Below are positions 56,318-64,000 of a stretch of DNA of 64,000 nt, one piece after another. The notes beneath the pieces were generated by a model. The model ran no database searches. It saw only the letters and a list, made by a program, of their open reading frames with translations, and was not told the origin of the DNA. The stretch is taken from the NCBI RefSeq assembly GCF_018343775.1, contig NZ_CP074349.1:5322001-5386000 (forward strand), given 5' to 3'. This DNA comes from Pseudomonas cichorii (GTDB lineage: Bacteria; Pseudomonadota; Gammaproteobacteria; Pseudomonadales; Pseudomonadaceae). The stretch's first letter is position 1; the number at the start of each line of letters is the position of its first letter. The translations under genes were made by a program, and so were the position numbers.

Positions 56318-56331
56318 TCATTCGCGAATGA
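56318..56331. repeat. Short palindrome after the MaoC gene
   Basis: TCATTCGCGAATGA, a perfect 14-bp palindrome, six bases after the stop codon. It resembles intergenic palindromes scattered in pseudomonads. Confidence 0.4.
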
Positions 56332-56382
56332 CTTGCCTGAAGCCCGGTTCCCCCTGAAGCTATGCGCCTTCAGGAGAACACC

Positions 56383-56688
56383 ATGAACATCGACGAGTTG
56401 ACCCGGCGTCTGCACCGCATTCGCGATCAGAACGACTGGAAACAGTTTCACAGCCCCAAGAACCTGGCCATGGCCGCCAGCGTGGAGATGGCCGAGCTGG
56501 TGGAAATCTTCCAGTGGCTGCGCGAAGACCAGTCTCGCGAACTGCCACCGGAGCAACTGGCCCATGCTGGTCAGGAAGTCGGCGATATCGTGCTGTATCT
56601 GCTGCTTCTGTGCAGCGAGCTCGGGCTGGACATGGAAGAAGTCGTGCGCAGCAAGCTGGCCGACAGCGAGCGGAGATTCGCCAAGTGA
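56383..56688 (+). CDS. MazG-like nucleotide pyrophosphohydrolase
   Basis: A 101-aa all-alpha NTP pyrophosphatase of the MazG/RS21-C6 type, which removes aberrant dNTPs. The start at 56383 follows GGAG. Metal ligands are in AASVEMAELVEIFQW (Glu, about residues 30-37) and GQEVGDIVLYLL (Glu and Asp, about residue 66). Its stop overlaps the next gene by four bases (GTGA). Confidence 0.9.
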   Translation: MNIDELTRRLHRIRDQNDWKQFHSPKNLAMAASVEMAELVEIFQWLREDQSRELPPEQLAHAGQEVGDIVLYLLLLCSELGLDMEEVVRSKLADSERRFAK

Positions 56689-57434
56689 GTGATCGTCATT
56701 TTGACCAGTTGGCCACCCGTTTTGCGGAAAAGATCTACGGTGGTGCCAAGGGCGCCATTCGCCTGGCCGTGCTGCAGGCGGACCTTGCAGAGGCGCTGCC
56801 TGAGCGTCCGTTGCGCGTGCTGGATATCGGCGCGGGGCTTGGGCACATGTCGCTATGGCTTGCAGAACGCGGTCATGAAGTCACCCTGGCCGAACCGGCA
56901 GAACCGATGCTCGAAGGCGCACGCCAACGCTTTGCCGAAGCCGGACAGAACGCAACCTTCATTCAGGCTCCCTGGCAGGAACTGCCCGGACAACTGACCG
57001 AACCTTATGACCTGGTTTTGTGCCATGCCGTGCTGGAATGGCTGGCCGAACCCCACGCCATCCTGCCGGTGCTGCATCGCTTGACCAAGGCCGATGGCTG
57101 GTTGTCGCTGGCGTTCTATAACCGGGACGCGCTGATTTATCGCAACTTGCTCAAGGGCCACTTCCGCAAGATGCGCAAAAATGACATGGCAGGCGAAAAA
57201 CAGAGCCTGACGCCACAACAGCCCCTCGACCCTCGGGAACTGGCAACGCAACTTGAAGGCCTGTGGCAGGTCGAAACCCGCAGTGGCGTGCGAGTGTTCC
57301 ACGATTACATGCCGGTCGAGTTCCAGGCGCGGGCCGAACTGCAGGACCTGCTGGAGATGGAGCTGGCCCATCGACGCCATCCGGGCTTTGCAGGTCTGGG
57401 TCGTTACCTGCACTGGATATGCCGTCCGGTCTGA
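56685..57434 (+). CDS. cmoM: tRNA 5-carboxymethoxyuridine methyltransferase CmoM
   Basis: A 249-aa class I SAM methyltransferase. The start is GTG at 56685, giving VSDRHFDQLATRFAEKIYGG, the conserved CmoM head (DRNFDD-like), and coupling it to the MazG-like gene. The SAM motif is VLDIGAGLGHMSLWLAERGH (about residue 46); CHAVLEWLAEP (about residue 113) and FYNRDALIYRNLLKG are family marks. CmoM makes mcmo5U at the wobble base of some tRNAs. Confidence 0.9.
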   Translation: MSDRHFDQLATRFAEKIYGGAKGAIRLAVLQADLAEALPERPLRVLDIGAGLGHMSLWLAERGHEVTLAEPAEPMLEGARQRFAEAGQNATFIQAPWQELPGQLTEPYDLVLCHAVLEWLAEPHAILPVLHRLTKADGWLSLAFYNRDALIYRNLLKGHFRKMRKNDMAGEKQSLTPQQPLDPRELATQLEGLWQVETRSGVRVFHDYMPVEFQARAELQDLLEMELAHRRHPGFAGLGRYLHWICRPV

Positions 57435-57452
57435 AACCACGCGGAGATCATC

Positions 57453-58079
57453 ATGAAACGCCGCCTCGCCCTGATCGCCATCTGCCTGAGCGTGAGTGCC
57501 TGCCAAAGCGACAACCCCTATGTCGCCAGCTCCACGCCTCTGCCGCCTGCCCCGCCGCAAGCGGCAAACACTGTGGACATGAGCGCCTACCCGGCAGCGC
57601 CGCGAGATTACGCCCGCTATCGAAACTGGGCCTGGCTGGACGGTCATCTGCCAGCGGGAACGGCGTGGATGGATTCGGCACAGATCGCGGATGCGGTCAG
57701 CAATGGCCTGGATCAGCGCGGGCTGCGCCCCAACCGCAATGGCCAGCCGGCAGACGTCTACGTCAGCGCCTCGATTCGCCAGGAAACCCGGTTGCGGCAG
57801 GTGCGTGAAGACTATTCCGACCCATACTATGGCGGCGGTATGGGTTATGGCCGCTACAACGGTTATCGTAATGGCTATGGCGGTTACGCCAGCGTCCCGG
57901 TGGTGCGCACCTATCAGGTAAAAGTGATGGTGGTGCAGATCAACATGCTCGATGCCCGCACCGGCCAGCCGGTATGGAGCGCCAGCGCAGACACCGGCAG
58001 CGGTAACGATGAAGCGTCGCGCAGCAAAGCCTTGCGTCAGGCGGTGCAACAAGCCTTGACGGCGTATCCCCCTTCGTAA
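57453..58079 (+). CDS. DUF4136 lipoprotein
   Basis: A 208-aa lipoprotein. Signal peptide [17 protein letters not shown] with lipobox VSAC, then a Pro-rich linker and a DUF4136-type domain (RNWAWLDG about residue 57; [18 protein letters not shown] about residue 75; [23 protein letters not shown] about residue 152). A Gly/Tyr-rich insert lies around residues 125-150. It is a paralogue of the next gene. Function unknown. Confidence 0.85.
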   Translation: MKRRLALIAICLSVSACQSDNPYVASSTPLPPAPPQAANTVDMSAYPAAPRDYARYRNWAWLDGHLPAGTAWMDSAQIADAVSNGLDQRGLRPNRNGQPADVYVSASIRQETRLRQVREDYSDPYYGGGMGYGRYNGYRNGYGGYASVPVVRTYQVKVMVVQINMLDARTGQPVWSASADTGSGNDEASRSKALRQAVQQALTAYPPS

Positions 58080-58097
58080 CCTTTTCGGAGAACTGCC

Positions 58098-58661
58098 ATG
58101 TTTCGCCGCCTAGCCTTGCTGTCACTGGCCTTGTTGCTCACCGCCTGCCAGACCAGTCAGATCAACCGTGACTTCGATGCCCAGCGGGATTTCGGCGGCT
58201 ATCGCAGCTGGAGCTGGAAAGAGCCCGGCGTTCAATATCAGCCCGAAGACCCGCGCATCAAGAGCGACCTGACCGAACAGCGCATTCGCCAGTCGATTGG
58301 CGATCAACTGGACCAGCGCGGCCTGCGCCTGGCACCCAATGGAACCCGGGGCGACCTGCTTGTGCAGACCTGGCTGATTGTCGAAAACCGCCAGCAACTG
58401 GTCAGCACCAACAACAATGCCGGCTGGGGACCCTGGGGCAGCTATGGCTATTGGGGCGGTCCGTTCCCGACTGAAACCCGCAGCGTGGATTACAAGGTCA
58501 CGACCTTGCAGATCGACCTGTTCGACGGCAAGGACGGCAAACTGGTCTGGCGCGGCAGCACCGAACGCATCCTGAGCGACAACGCAGCAAATCCGGCGGC
58601 CAGGGACACTGCCGTGCGCAATACAGTGGCCAGAATTCTGGAGCAGTATCCGCCTCGCTGA
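58098..58661 (+). CDS. DUF4136 lipoprotein (second copy)
   Basis: A 187-aa lipoprotein with lipobox LTAC (LLLTACQTSQINRDFD). The DUF4136 pattern repeats the upstream gene: YRSWSWKEPG, QRIRQSIGDQLDQRGLRL, DYKVTTLQIDLFDGKDGKLVWRG and a C-terminal ILEQYPPR. It lies 18 bases after its paralogue, so the pair arose by tandem duplication or was acquired as such. Confidence 0.85.
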   Translation: MFRRLALLSLALLLTACQTSQINRDFDAQRDFGGYRSWSWKEPGVQYQPEDPRIKSDLTEQRIRQSIGDQLDQRGLRLAPNGTRGDLLVQTWLIVENRQQLVSTNNNAGWGPWGSYGYWGGPFPTETRSVDYKVTTLQIDLFDGKDGKLVWRGSTERILSDNAANPAARDTAVRNTVARILEQYPPR

Positions 58662-58667
58662 GCCGTT

Positions 58668-58690
58668 TTCGCGGATGAATCCGCTCCCAC
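58668..58690. repeat. Pseudomonas REP element
   Basis: On the minus strand GTGGGAGCGGATTCATCCGC, followed by GAA: the common REP sequence of P. syringae and P. fluorescens genomes with its short CGGAT-ATCCG stem. It lies 7 bases after the lipoprotein stop. Confidence 0.8.
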
Positions 58691-58771
58691 GCATCGGGCA
58701 GCCTGACCAGGCCTTGTCTACACTCCTTTGCACACAGGCGAGTAAGCGACGGCTTGGCCGAAGGAGTGCTG

Positions 58772-60817
58772 ATGTCTCCCCTGAATCGTTATGCCGGGTT
58801 ACCGGCACGGCAACGTGGTGCCATCAGCTTGCTTGCAGGGCTGACTCTGGCTTTTGCCCTGCTGTGCACGTTGCTGGTCATCGACAGTGGCAGGCTGTAT
58901 CTGGAAAAGCGCTCGCTGCAACGTATAGCGGACATGGCCGCACTGGAAGCGGCAGGCCGTAAAGGCACCTGCAGCCCAGGAAGCAGTGCCTCCACATTCG
59001 CCAACCAGAGCGCAACCCGGAACAGTTTCGTGGCTGGCAACGGCAACCGCACGCTGACAATCAACTGCGGCACCCTGGCGCTTGATCTCGACAGCAAACG
59101 CACCTTTACTGCCGACGCCACCAAATCCGAGGCCATCAGGGTCGTCGCCACTCATGCCGTCCCCAGAAGCATCGCGGCGGGCATTGCTGCGATTTTCGAC
59201 AAGACGCCGACTCCGCCGAACATTCAGCTCAGTGCCATAGCGGTCGCGGCAGGTACACCGCCACTGGCAGCCTTGACCATCCGCAGCGCCGCGATGACCA
59301 TCGACAGCACCAAGGCCGCACTTCTCAACCCCGTGATCGGCAGCCTGCTGGGCGGAACCCTGAACCTCAGTGTCGCCAACTGGCAAGGCATCGCGAATAC
59401 CGACCTGAGCATGCTCAGCTACCTGAACCGGCTCAAGACCGACCTGAACATCAATGCCATCGGCTACACCGACGTACTGAACAGCAATGTCGCGGTCAGC
59501 CAGTTGATCCAGACCGCGATCAATGTGCTGGACCCTGCCGGGACATTGAGCGCCACCGCCACCATCGCCGGGCTGAAAGCCTTGAAGGTCGCCGCTGGTG
59601 CGACCACTGTGTTGCTGGGGGATCTGCTGTCGGTACAAGGCAGTTCGGATATCGCGGCGCTCAATACCAACCTGCGTCTGCTCGACCTGGTGCAAGGCAT
59701 TGCACAACTGGCCAATGACAAGAACGGTATTTCGTCTGCCGCACAGATCAACCTGGCCGGGCTGGCGCAAGTCACCACCAAGGTTCAGGTCATCGAGCCA
59801 CCGCAACTTTCTGCGGTGGGCGACCCCAGCAAGATCGACCCGCTCAACCCCAAGACCGGCGCCAACAGACTTTATGTACGCACCGCGCAAATGCGCGCGC
59901 TGGTGTCGATCAACTTGCCGGTGCTCGGGGCAATTACCCCATTGGTCAACACGGCAACCTCGCTGGTCAGCAGCCTCACGCCGGTGCTCAACAGCGCCCT
60001 GAGCCTGAACCTCGCCGGGTTGCTGGGCTCGACCACCTGCGCCCTCGGCCTGACCAGTTGCATGGTCTCGGACATCAAGCTGCTGACTTCGAGCTCATCC
60101 TCAAGCGCCGGCCCCAGAATCGACCTGAGCATTTCACTGGCAAGCGCTGACACTTACGTCACCGGCTACACCTGCACAAGCAACACCAACAAGGCCCTGA
60201 ACATTCATACCGATACGGCACTGATCAGCACCAAAATAGGCCTGATCGACACCGCAAGCGCCTTTCCAGCAAGCACCGACCCTTCCGCCATTACCGCACT
60301 TCCCATACCGGTAATCGATATCGGTACCCAGACCTGCCAGAAAATCCTGGGCTTGCTGGGTAGCTGCACCACACGGGTGCCCTTTGGCGGTGGAGGCGTA
60401 GGGATCAGTTTTGATCCGGTCAATCAGTCGCCTCTGGGAGGAAGCTCGTCCTCCACCAACAGCACCTTCAGCTCACCCAACCTTCCAGAGGTCAGCAGCG
60501 CCCCCCACTTCCCCACGGACCCCGCCGCCGTGATTCTTCCCAGTACATTGCTCGATGGCGTCATTGCGGGCGCCAAAGTCAGTGTCTACAGGCCGTCGAC
60601 CACCAGCCCCAATGGCCTGGGCAATGTGATCACCGGTGCTGCATCCCTGCTGGGAGCAATCACCACCAGCCTGGATGGAATTGTCGCCAGCACCCTCAGG
60701 CCATTGCTGACATCGGTGGTAGACCCGCTGATTGACGCGCTGGGCCTGACCCTGTCGCCCGCCGAGGTGGGCGGTAACCTCAGTTGTAATTTCGGTCAGG
60801 CCACGCTGGTCATTTAG
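58772..60817 (+). CDS. TadG-like pilus-associated protein
   Basis: A 681-aa protein. ATG at 58772 follows AAGGAG. It opens with the Tad N-terminal motif [42 protein letters not shown] region (hydrophobic helix about residues 16-36, then L-Q-x-x-A-D-x-A-A-L-E-A-A). The rest is Ser/Thr/Ala/Leu-rich and probably extracytoplasmic. TadG-type proteins are accessory parts of Flp/Tad pili. Its stop overlaps that of the converging kinase by three bases. Confidence 0.8.
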   Translation: MSPLNRYAGLPARQRGAISLLAGLTLAFALLCTLLVIDSGRLYLEKRSLQRIADMAALEAAGRKGTCSPGSSASTFANQSATRNSFVAGNGNRTLTINCGTLALDLDSKRTFTADATKSEAIRVVATHAVPRSIAAGIAAIFDKTPTPPNIQLSAIAVAAGTPPLAALTIRSAAMTIDSTKAALLNPVIGSLLGGTLNLSVANWQGIANTDLSMLSYLNRLKTDLNINAIGYTDVLNSNVAVSQLIQTAINVLDPAGTLSATATIAGLKALKVAAGATTVLLGDLLSVQGSSDIAALNTNLRLLDLVQGIAQLANDKNGISSAAQINLAGLAQVTTKVQVIEPPQLSAVGDPSKIDPLNPKTGANRLYVRTAQMRALVSINLPVLGAITPLVNTATSLVSSLTPVLNSALSLNLAGLLGSTTCALGLTSCMVSDIKLLTSSSSSSAGPRIDLSISLASADTYVTGYTCTSNTNKALNIHTDTALISTKIGLIDTASAFPASTDPSAITALPIPVIDIGTQTCQKILGLLGSCTTRVPFGGGGVGISFDPVNQSPLGGSSSSTNSTFSSPNLPEVSSAPHFPTDPAAVILPSTLLDGVIAGAKVSVYRPSTTSPNGLGNVITGAASLLGAITTSLDGIVASTLRPLLTSVVDPLIDALGLTLSPAEVGGNLSCNFGQATLVI

Positions 60818-63582
60818 GTGTGTTTGAAAATCGGCAATTCGATCTGGAACCTTGCCCCCTCATCGACATTGCTGACACTCAGTTGCCCGCCCATCTGATC
60901 GACAATGCCGTAGCTGACGGATAACCCCAGACCGGTGCCGACGCCCACCGGCTTGGTGGTGAAGAACGGCTCGAAAATACGCTCCAGCAAACGTGGATCG
61001 ATACCGCCGCCGTTGTCCTGAACCGAGAGGCGAATGATGTTTTCGTCCTCTTCCACGCCAAGACCGATCCAGGGCTCGAAGTCGCGGTCCTTTTCCCGAC
61101 GCGAGAGCAAGGCGTCCCGGGCGTTGACCATCAGGTTGATCAGCACTTGCTCCAGTTGGTCCACATGCCCGCGCACCTGCACGGTGGCGCACATTTCTCC
61201 GATGCGGATCTGCACGCCCTTGCCCTTCATGCCCTCAGAGAGCATCGAGATCGTGCCTTCCACGGCCTGAATCGGATTGAACAGTTGCTCTTCGATCTCG
61301 GAACGGCGTCCAAATACCCGCATATGATCCACCACACGGGCTGCGCGCTGAACCTGGGTGTCAATACGATTGAGCTTTTCGGTGAGGTAGTCGATATCGA
61401 TATCGCCCTTGCCCAGACGCTTGAGCACGTTGACCACCGCCATGCGCATGACATTGAGCGGCTGGTTGATCTCGTGGGCCAGACCGGTCGCCATCTCGCC
61501 CAGTGTCGCCATTTTCGCGCTCTGGTTCAGTTGCATCCGCGAGCGGCGCACATCGGTGTTATCGCGCCCGACCGCCTGAATCTCGATCAGCTTGCCGTCC
61601 TCGTCGAACACGCCCCGGTCGGCCCATACCCACCAAGCATATTCACGGCCGGGCAGCTCGATGCAGATTTCCTCTGTGCTCATGGGCGCTTCAGGCGTCA
61701 GCAGGCCAATACGCTTCTTGAACGCCTCGCGCTGCTCGTCTGAAAGCCAGTCGCCCAGATTGATACCCGTCAATTGCTCCGGCGTGCACTCCATATAATT
61801 GGCCAGTGGACGGTTGCCGAAACTGAGCACCAGATCCGGTGTGTAACGGCAGATCATCGCGGGCGAGTCTTCCACCAGAATCCGGTAGCGCTCTTCGCTC
61901 TTGCGAACCTGTTCGGCCGCCAGAGTGGCGTCGGTCACGTCCAGCCACAGCCCGACGGCTTCCACCGGTATTCCGAGGTCATCACGCAGCAACCGCGCCT
62001 CATCCAGCAGCCAGTGATAATCGCCCTTCTTGTCCCGCAGCCGGTAACGACGGCTGACAAAGCCTTCGCGCAGCAACTGCCGGCTGCGATCGAACCAGAT
62101 GTCCTGATCGTCGTGATGGATATACCCGGCCAGTTGCCCGTCGACGCAATCGGCCAGCGTCCAGCCCAGCAAAGGCGTGAGGCTGTCGCTGAAGAAACTC
62201 GGTTCCAGGTTGCCCTGATCATAGCGCTGGACGTAGATCACCGCTGGCGAACTGGCAATCAGGTTACCCAGCCGCGCATGGGCTGCAGCCGCTTCGGTTT
62301 CCTGGTTCTTGATATCGCTCACGTCGAGCATGAAACCCAGTACCCGCTGCACCTGACCGCTGATCAAGGCCTGGCCCTGAATGCGGAACCAGATATTTTC
62401 CTGTGCGGGATCCGCTTGCAGCAGGCGCACACACAGCAGCATAGGCGTGCCTTTGTCACGCAACAGGACAAGGCGCGTGGACAGCTCCTGCCGGTCGGCC
62501 GGGTGAATCATCGCCAGCCAGTCCTGGCGTGGCAAACGATCGACCCTGTCGCTCAGGCGCAGGCTGCGCGCCAGTTGCGGGGCCAGCAGGATCTCGTCGC
62601 TGTCGGGCAACAACTCCCACCAGCCGGTGCCCAGCAAATCCTGAAGCACCGCCAGCCGCTCGACATGATGGCGGTTATGCTGCTCCGACAAGCGGAACAG
62701 CACCGGGCCGGCCAGCGCCGAGCACAGGTTCAGCCACTCCCGCTCGCCCAGGTCCGGCGCCTGCTGCTGTGCATTGTAGAAACCGAACATCAGCCAGGCC
62801 TTGGCCACCCGATCACGGCTGTGAGGCATGACAAAACCGTCGGCATTGCCGAAGGCGCTTTGCAGTTGCGCAAACCCCGTACCGGGTCCAAACGCCAGTT
62901 GATGGCTGATGTTGGCATCCAGCCTGTCCAGCTCTACTCCCAGCCGCTGACCGACCTGCCACAACTCCGGCGCGGTATGGGCGTGGTACTGGGCATAGAC
63001 TCGCCAGCCGACGCCATTGATCTCCGGCAGCGCCAAAGCCACGCAGGGGATGTGCCAGAGCTGAGCCAGTTCCTCCAGTTGCTCGGTCACCACCGCGGCC
63101 AGTCGCTCCAGGGTGCAGACCCGTATCTTTTCGGCGATCTGCCCGGCCAGGCGCAGGCATTGCTGACGAATGCGGGCGGCGCTGGCCTCCTCCATCAGGT
63201 CGCTGATATCCAGCAACTGCAATAACCAGCCCTTGCCATGAGCCTGAACCCAGCCACGGGCATGCAGGGTATGGGCATCGGCACTCTTGAAATCCAGATC
63301 CAGCATGTGCCCTACCCATTCGGACGGCACACCTTCGATCACCAGGGCGCTGTTGGGCAGCAGCAGATTCATCAAGCGCTGCATCACCACATGCTGGGCC
63401 GAGACTCCCAGACGCGAGAGCAGGTGCTGGCTGACGCTCTGCACACGCCCTTCGTCATCAAGCAGCAGATAGAGGTCGGCGCCAATCGGTTCGGGTTCGA
63501 CTGTCGCTGGCACAGGTTGCGGGGCCGTCGGCGCATCGGAACGCCCCAACCAACGACTCAAACGGGTTTTATCAAGGGACAA
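60814..63582 (-). CDS. pprA: PAS-domain sensor histidine kinase, PprA-like
   Basis: A 922-aa kinase, the length of P. aeruginosa PprA, which controls the Tad pilus with PprB. There are no transmembrane segments. A PAS region (about residues 35-125), a GAF-like region (about 160-300) and three further PAS units (about 320-430, 440-560, 575-690) precede HisKA with the phospho-acceptor His in [12 protein letters not shown] (about residue 703). HATPase_c follows: [29 protein letters not shown] and [11 protein letters not shown]. It overlaps the upstream TadE/F-like gene by 11 bases. pprB is outside the window. Confidence 0.82.
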   Translation of the reverse strand: MSLDKTRLSRWLGRSDAPTAPQPVPATVEPEPIGADLYLLLDDEGRVQSVSQHLLSRLGVSAQHVVMQRLMNLLLPNSALVIEGVPSEWVGHMLDLDFKSADAHTLHARGWVQAHGKGWLLQLLDISDLMEEASAARIRQQCLRLAGQIAEKIRVCTLERLAAVVTEQLEELAQLWHIPCVALALPEINGVGWRVYAQYHAHTAPELWQVGQRLGVELDRLDANISHQLAFGPGTGFAQLQSAFGNADGFVMPHSRDRVAKAWLMFGFYNAQQQAPDLGEREWLNLCSALAGPVLFRLSEQHNRHHVERLAVLQDLLGTGWWELLPDSDEILLAPQLARSLRLSDRVDRLPRQDWLAMIHPADRQELSTRLVLLRDKGTPMLLCVRLLQADPAQENIWFRIQGQALISGQVQRVLGFMLDVSDIKNQETEAAAAHARLGNLIASSPAVIYVQRYDQGNLEPSFFSDSLTPLLGWTLADCVDGQLAGYIHHDDQDIWFDRSRQLLREGFVSRRYRLRDKKGDYHWLLDEARLLRDDLGIPVEAVGLWLDVTDATLAAEQVRKSEERYRILVEDSPAMICRYTPDLVLSFGNRPLANYMECTPEQLTGINLGDWLSDEQREAFKKRIGLLTPEAPMSTEEICIELPGREYAWWVWADRGVFDEDGKLIEIQAVGRDNTDVRRSRMQLNQSAKMATLGEMATGLAHEINQPLNVMRMAVVNVLKRLGKGDIDIDYLTEKLNRIDTQVQRAARVVDHMRVFGRRSEIEEQLFNPIQAVEGTISMLSEGMKGKGVQIRIGEMCATVQVRGHVDQLEQVLINLMVNARDALLSRREKDRDFEPWIGLGVEEDENIIRLSVQDNGGGIDPRLLERIFEPFFTTKPVGVGTGLGLSVSYGIVDQMGGQLSVSNVDEGARFQIELPIFKHT

Positions 63583-64000
63583 GTTGCAGACTCGCTCGAG
63601 CAGAAAGGTTGGTCGGCAGGTTCGGTACTTCGCCGATTCCTGGCAGGGTCAACACCGGAAGAATTCTGGTCAGTTTGCTCTTGGGATAGTGAATACTCAC
63701 CGTCAGGACGCCCGCTGTGTAACTCACCGTCATGTCGGAGGCAGTGAAGTTCAGCCCGGCAGGCATCCAGGCCAGTTGGCTGGTCAGGACGGTACGAGCC
63801 TGGGTAACCAGCAAGGTGTCGTAATTGGCAATGGTCGGGCTCAACGCCACACTGCGGCGCACCGCTTCACTGGCAGCAGCATTGAAAGACTGCACCATCA
63901 GCAAGGGCAGGCTATAGCTCACCACGCCATAGAACACAGCGAAGAACACAACGAACACCACCGCGAACTCGATTGCAGCGGCGCCCTTCTGTTTTCGCCG
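63572..64000 (-). CDS. TadE/TadF-like pseudopilin (5' end beyond the window)
   Basis: At least 142 codons; the frame is open to base 64000. The visible N-terminal part, RRKQKGAAAIEFAVVFVVFF, is the TadE signature (G-A-x-A-I-E-F followed by a hydrophobic helix). The remainder is a small periplasmic domain. In P. aeruginosa a gene of this kind lies beside pprA. The stop overlaps the kinase start by 11 bases, so they are coupled. Confidence 0.83.
   Translation of the reverse strand, partial: RRKQKGAAAIEFAVVFVVFFAVFYGVVSYSLPLLMVQSFNAAASEAVRRSVALSPTIANYDTLLVTQARTVLTSQLAWMPAGLNFTASDMTVSYTAGVLTVSIHYPKSKLTRILPVLTLPGIGEVPNLPTNLSARASLQLVP

Noticed and set aside
56853..58052. 399-codon antisense frame over cmoM and the first lipoprotein gene
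   Set aside because: It covers two clear plus-strand genes with signal peptide and SAM motifs and has no family of its own.
61774..63225. 483-codon antisense frame over pprA
   Set aside because: The kinase domains on the minus strand are unambiguous.

Overview
The window is chromosomal DNA of a Pseudomonas, most likely of the P. syringae group. This rests on remembered family sequences and gene order: RpoB/RpoC, ribosomal proteins, Vfr, EstA and PprA are all pseudomonad in type, and a Mu-like contractile-tail bacteriocin cluster beside trpG is the arrangement known from P. syringae. No database search was possible.

Layout. (1) 1-12.9 kb, minus strand: information-processing block rpoC (5' 775 codons only), rpoB, rplL, rplJ, rplA, rplK, nusG, secE, tRNA-Trp, then tRNA-Thr, tRNA-Gly, tRNA-Tyr, a SPOR-like protein, coaX and birA. 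No tuf gene lies between tRNA-Thr and tRNA-Trp, where P. aeruginosa has tufB. (2) 12.9-18.6 kb, minus: a complete rrn operon (16S, tRNA-Ile, tRNA-Ala, 23S, 5S) with three tandem promoters, boxA sites and a terminator. (3) 18.6-33.3 kb: housekeeping genes tyrS, an M23 peptidase, anmK, erpA, argC, hemJ, a DUF805 protein, an SDR, a HIT protein, coq7, speD, an OsmC-like protein, vfr, and a trpGDC operon extended by a lipoate-ligase-like gene.

(4) 33.7-50.2 kb: an R-type tailocin. It has sheath, tube, tape measure, baseplate, spike, fibre, fibre chaperone, lysin and nested Rz/Rz1 spanins, but no capsid, portal, terminase, integrase or replication genes. The late genes run on the minus strand. The control region at its upstream end holds a Q-like antiterminator, an autocleaving S24-type repressor (PrtR), a LexA-boxed DUF1654 gene and a PrtN-family activator. 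A regulatory circuit can be read from the DNA. Three sites of form AATAC-N5-GTATT flank prtR and prtN. Four tandem 11-bp repeats resembling PrtN P-boxes precede the late genes. At least five terminator-like hairpins lie along the late operon, as expected if the Q-like protein antiterminates. A canonical U_UUU_UUC slippery heptamer fuses two tail-assembly chaperone frames.

(5) 50.7-64 kb: the esterase autotransporter EstA; a thiolase / large FabG / MaoC lipid module; a MazG-type NTP pyrophosphohydrolase with CmoM; two DUF4136 lipoproteins; and one edge of a Tad-pilus locus (TadG-like protein, PprA-type sensor kinase, TadE/F-like pseudopilin running off the right edge). trpE is not found anywhere in the window, although trpG, the tailocin and estA are, which suggests a rearrangement beside estA.
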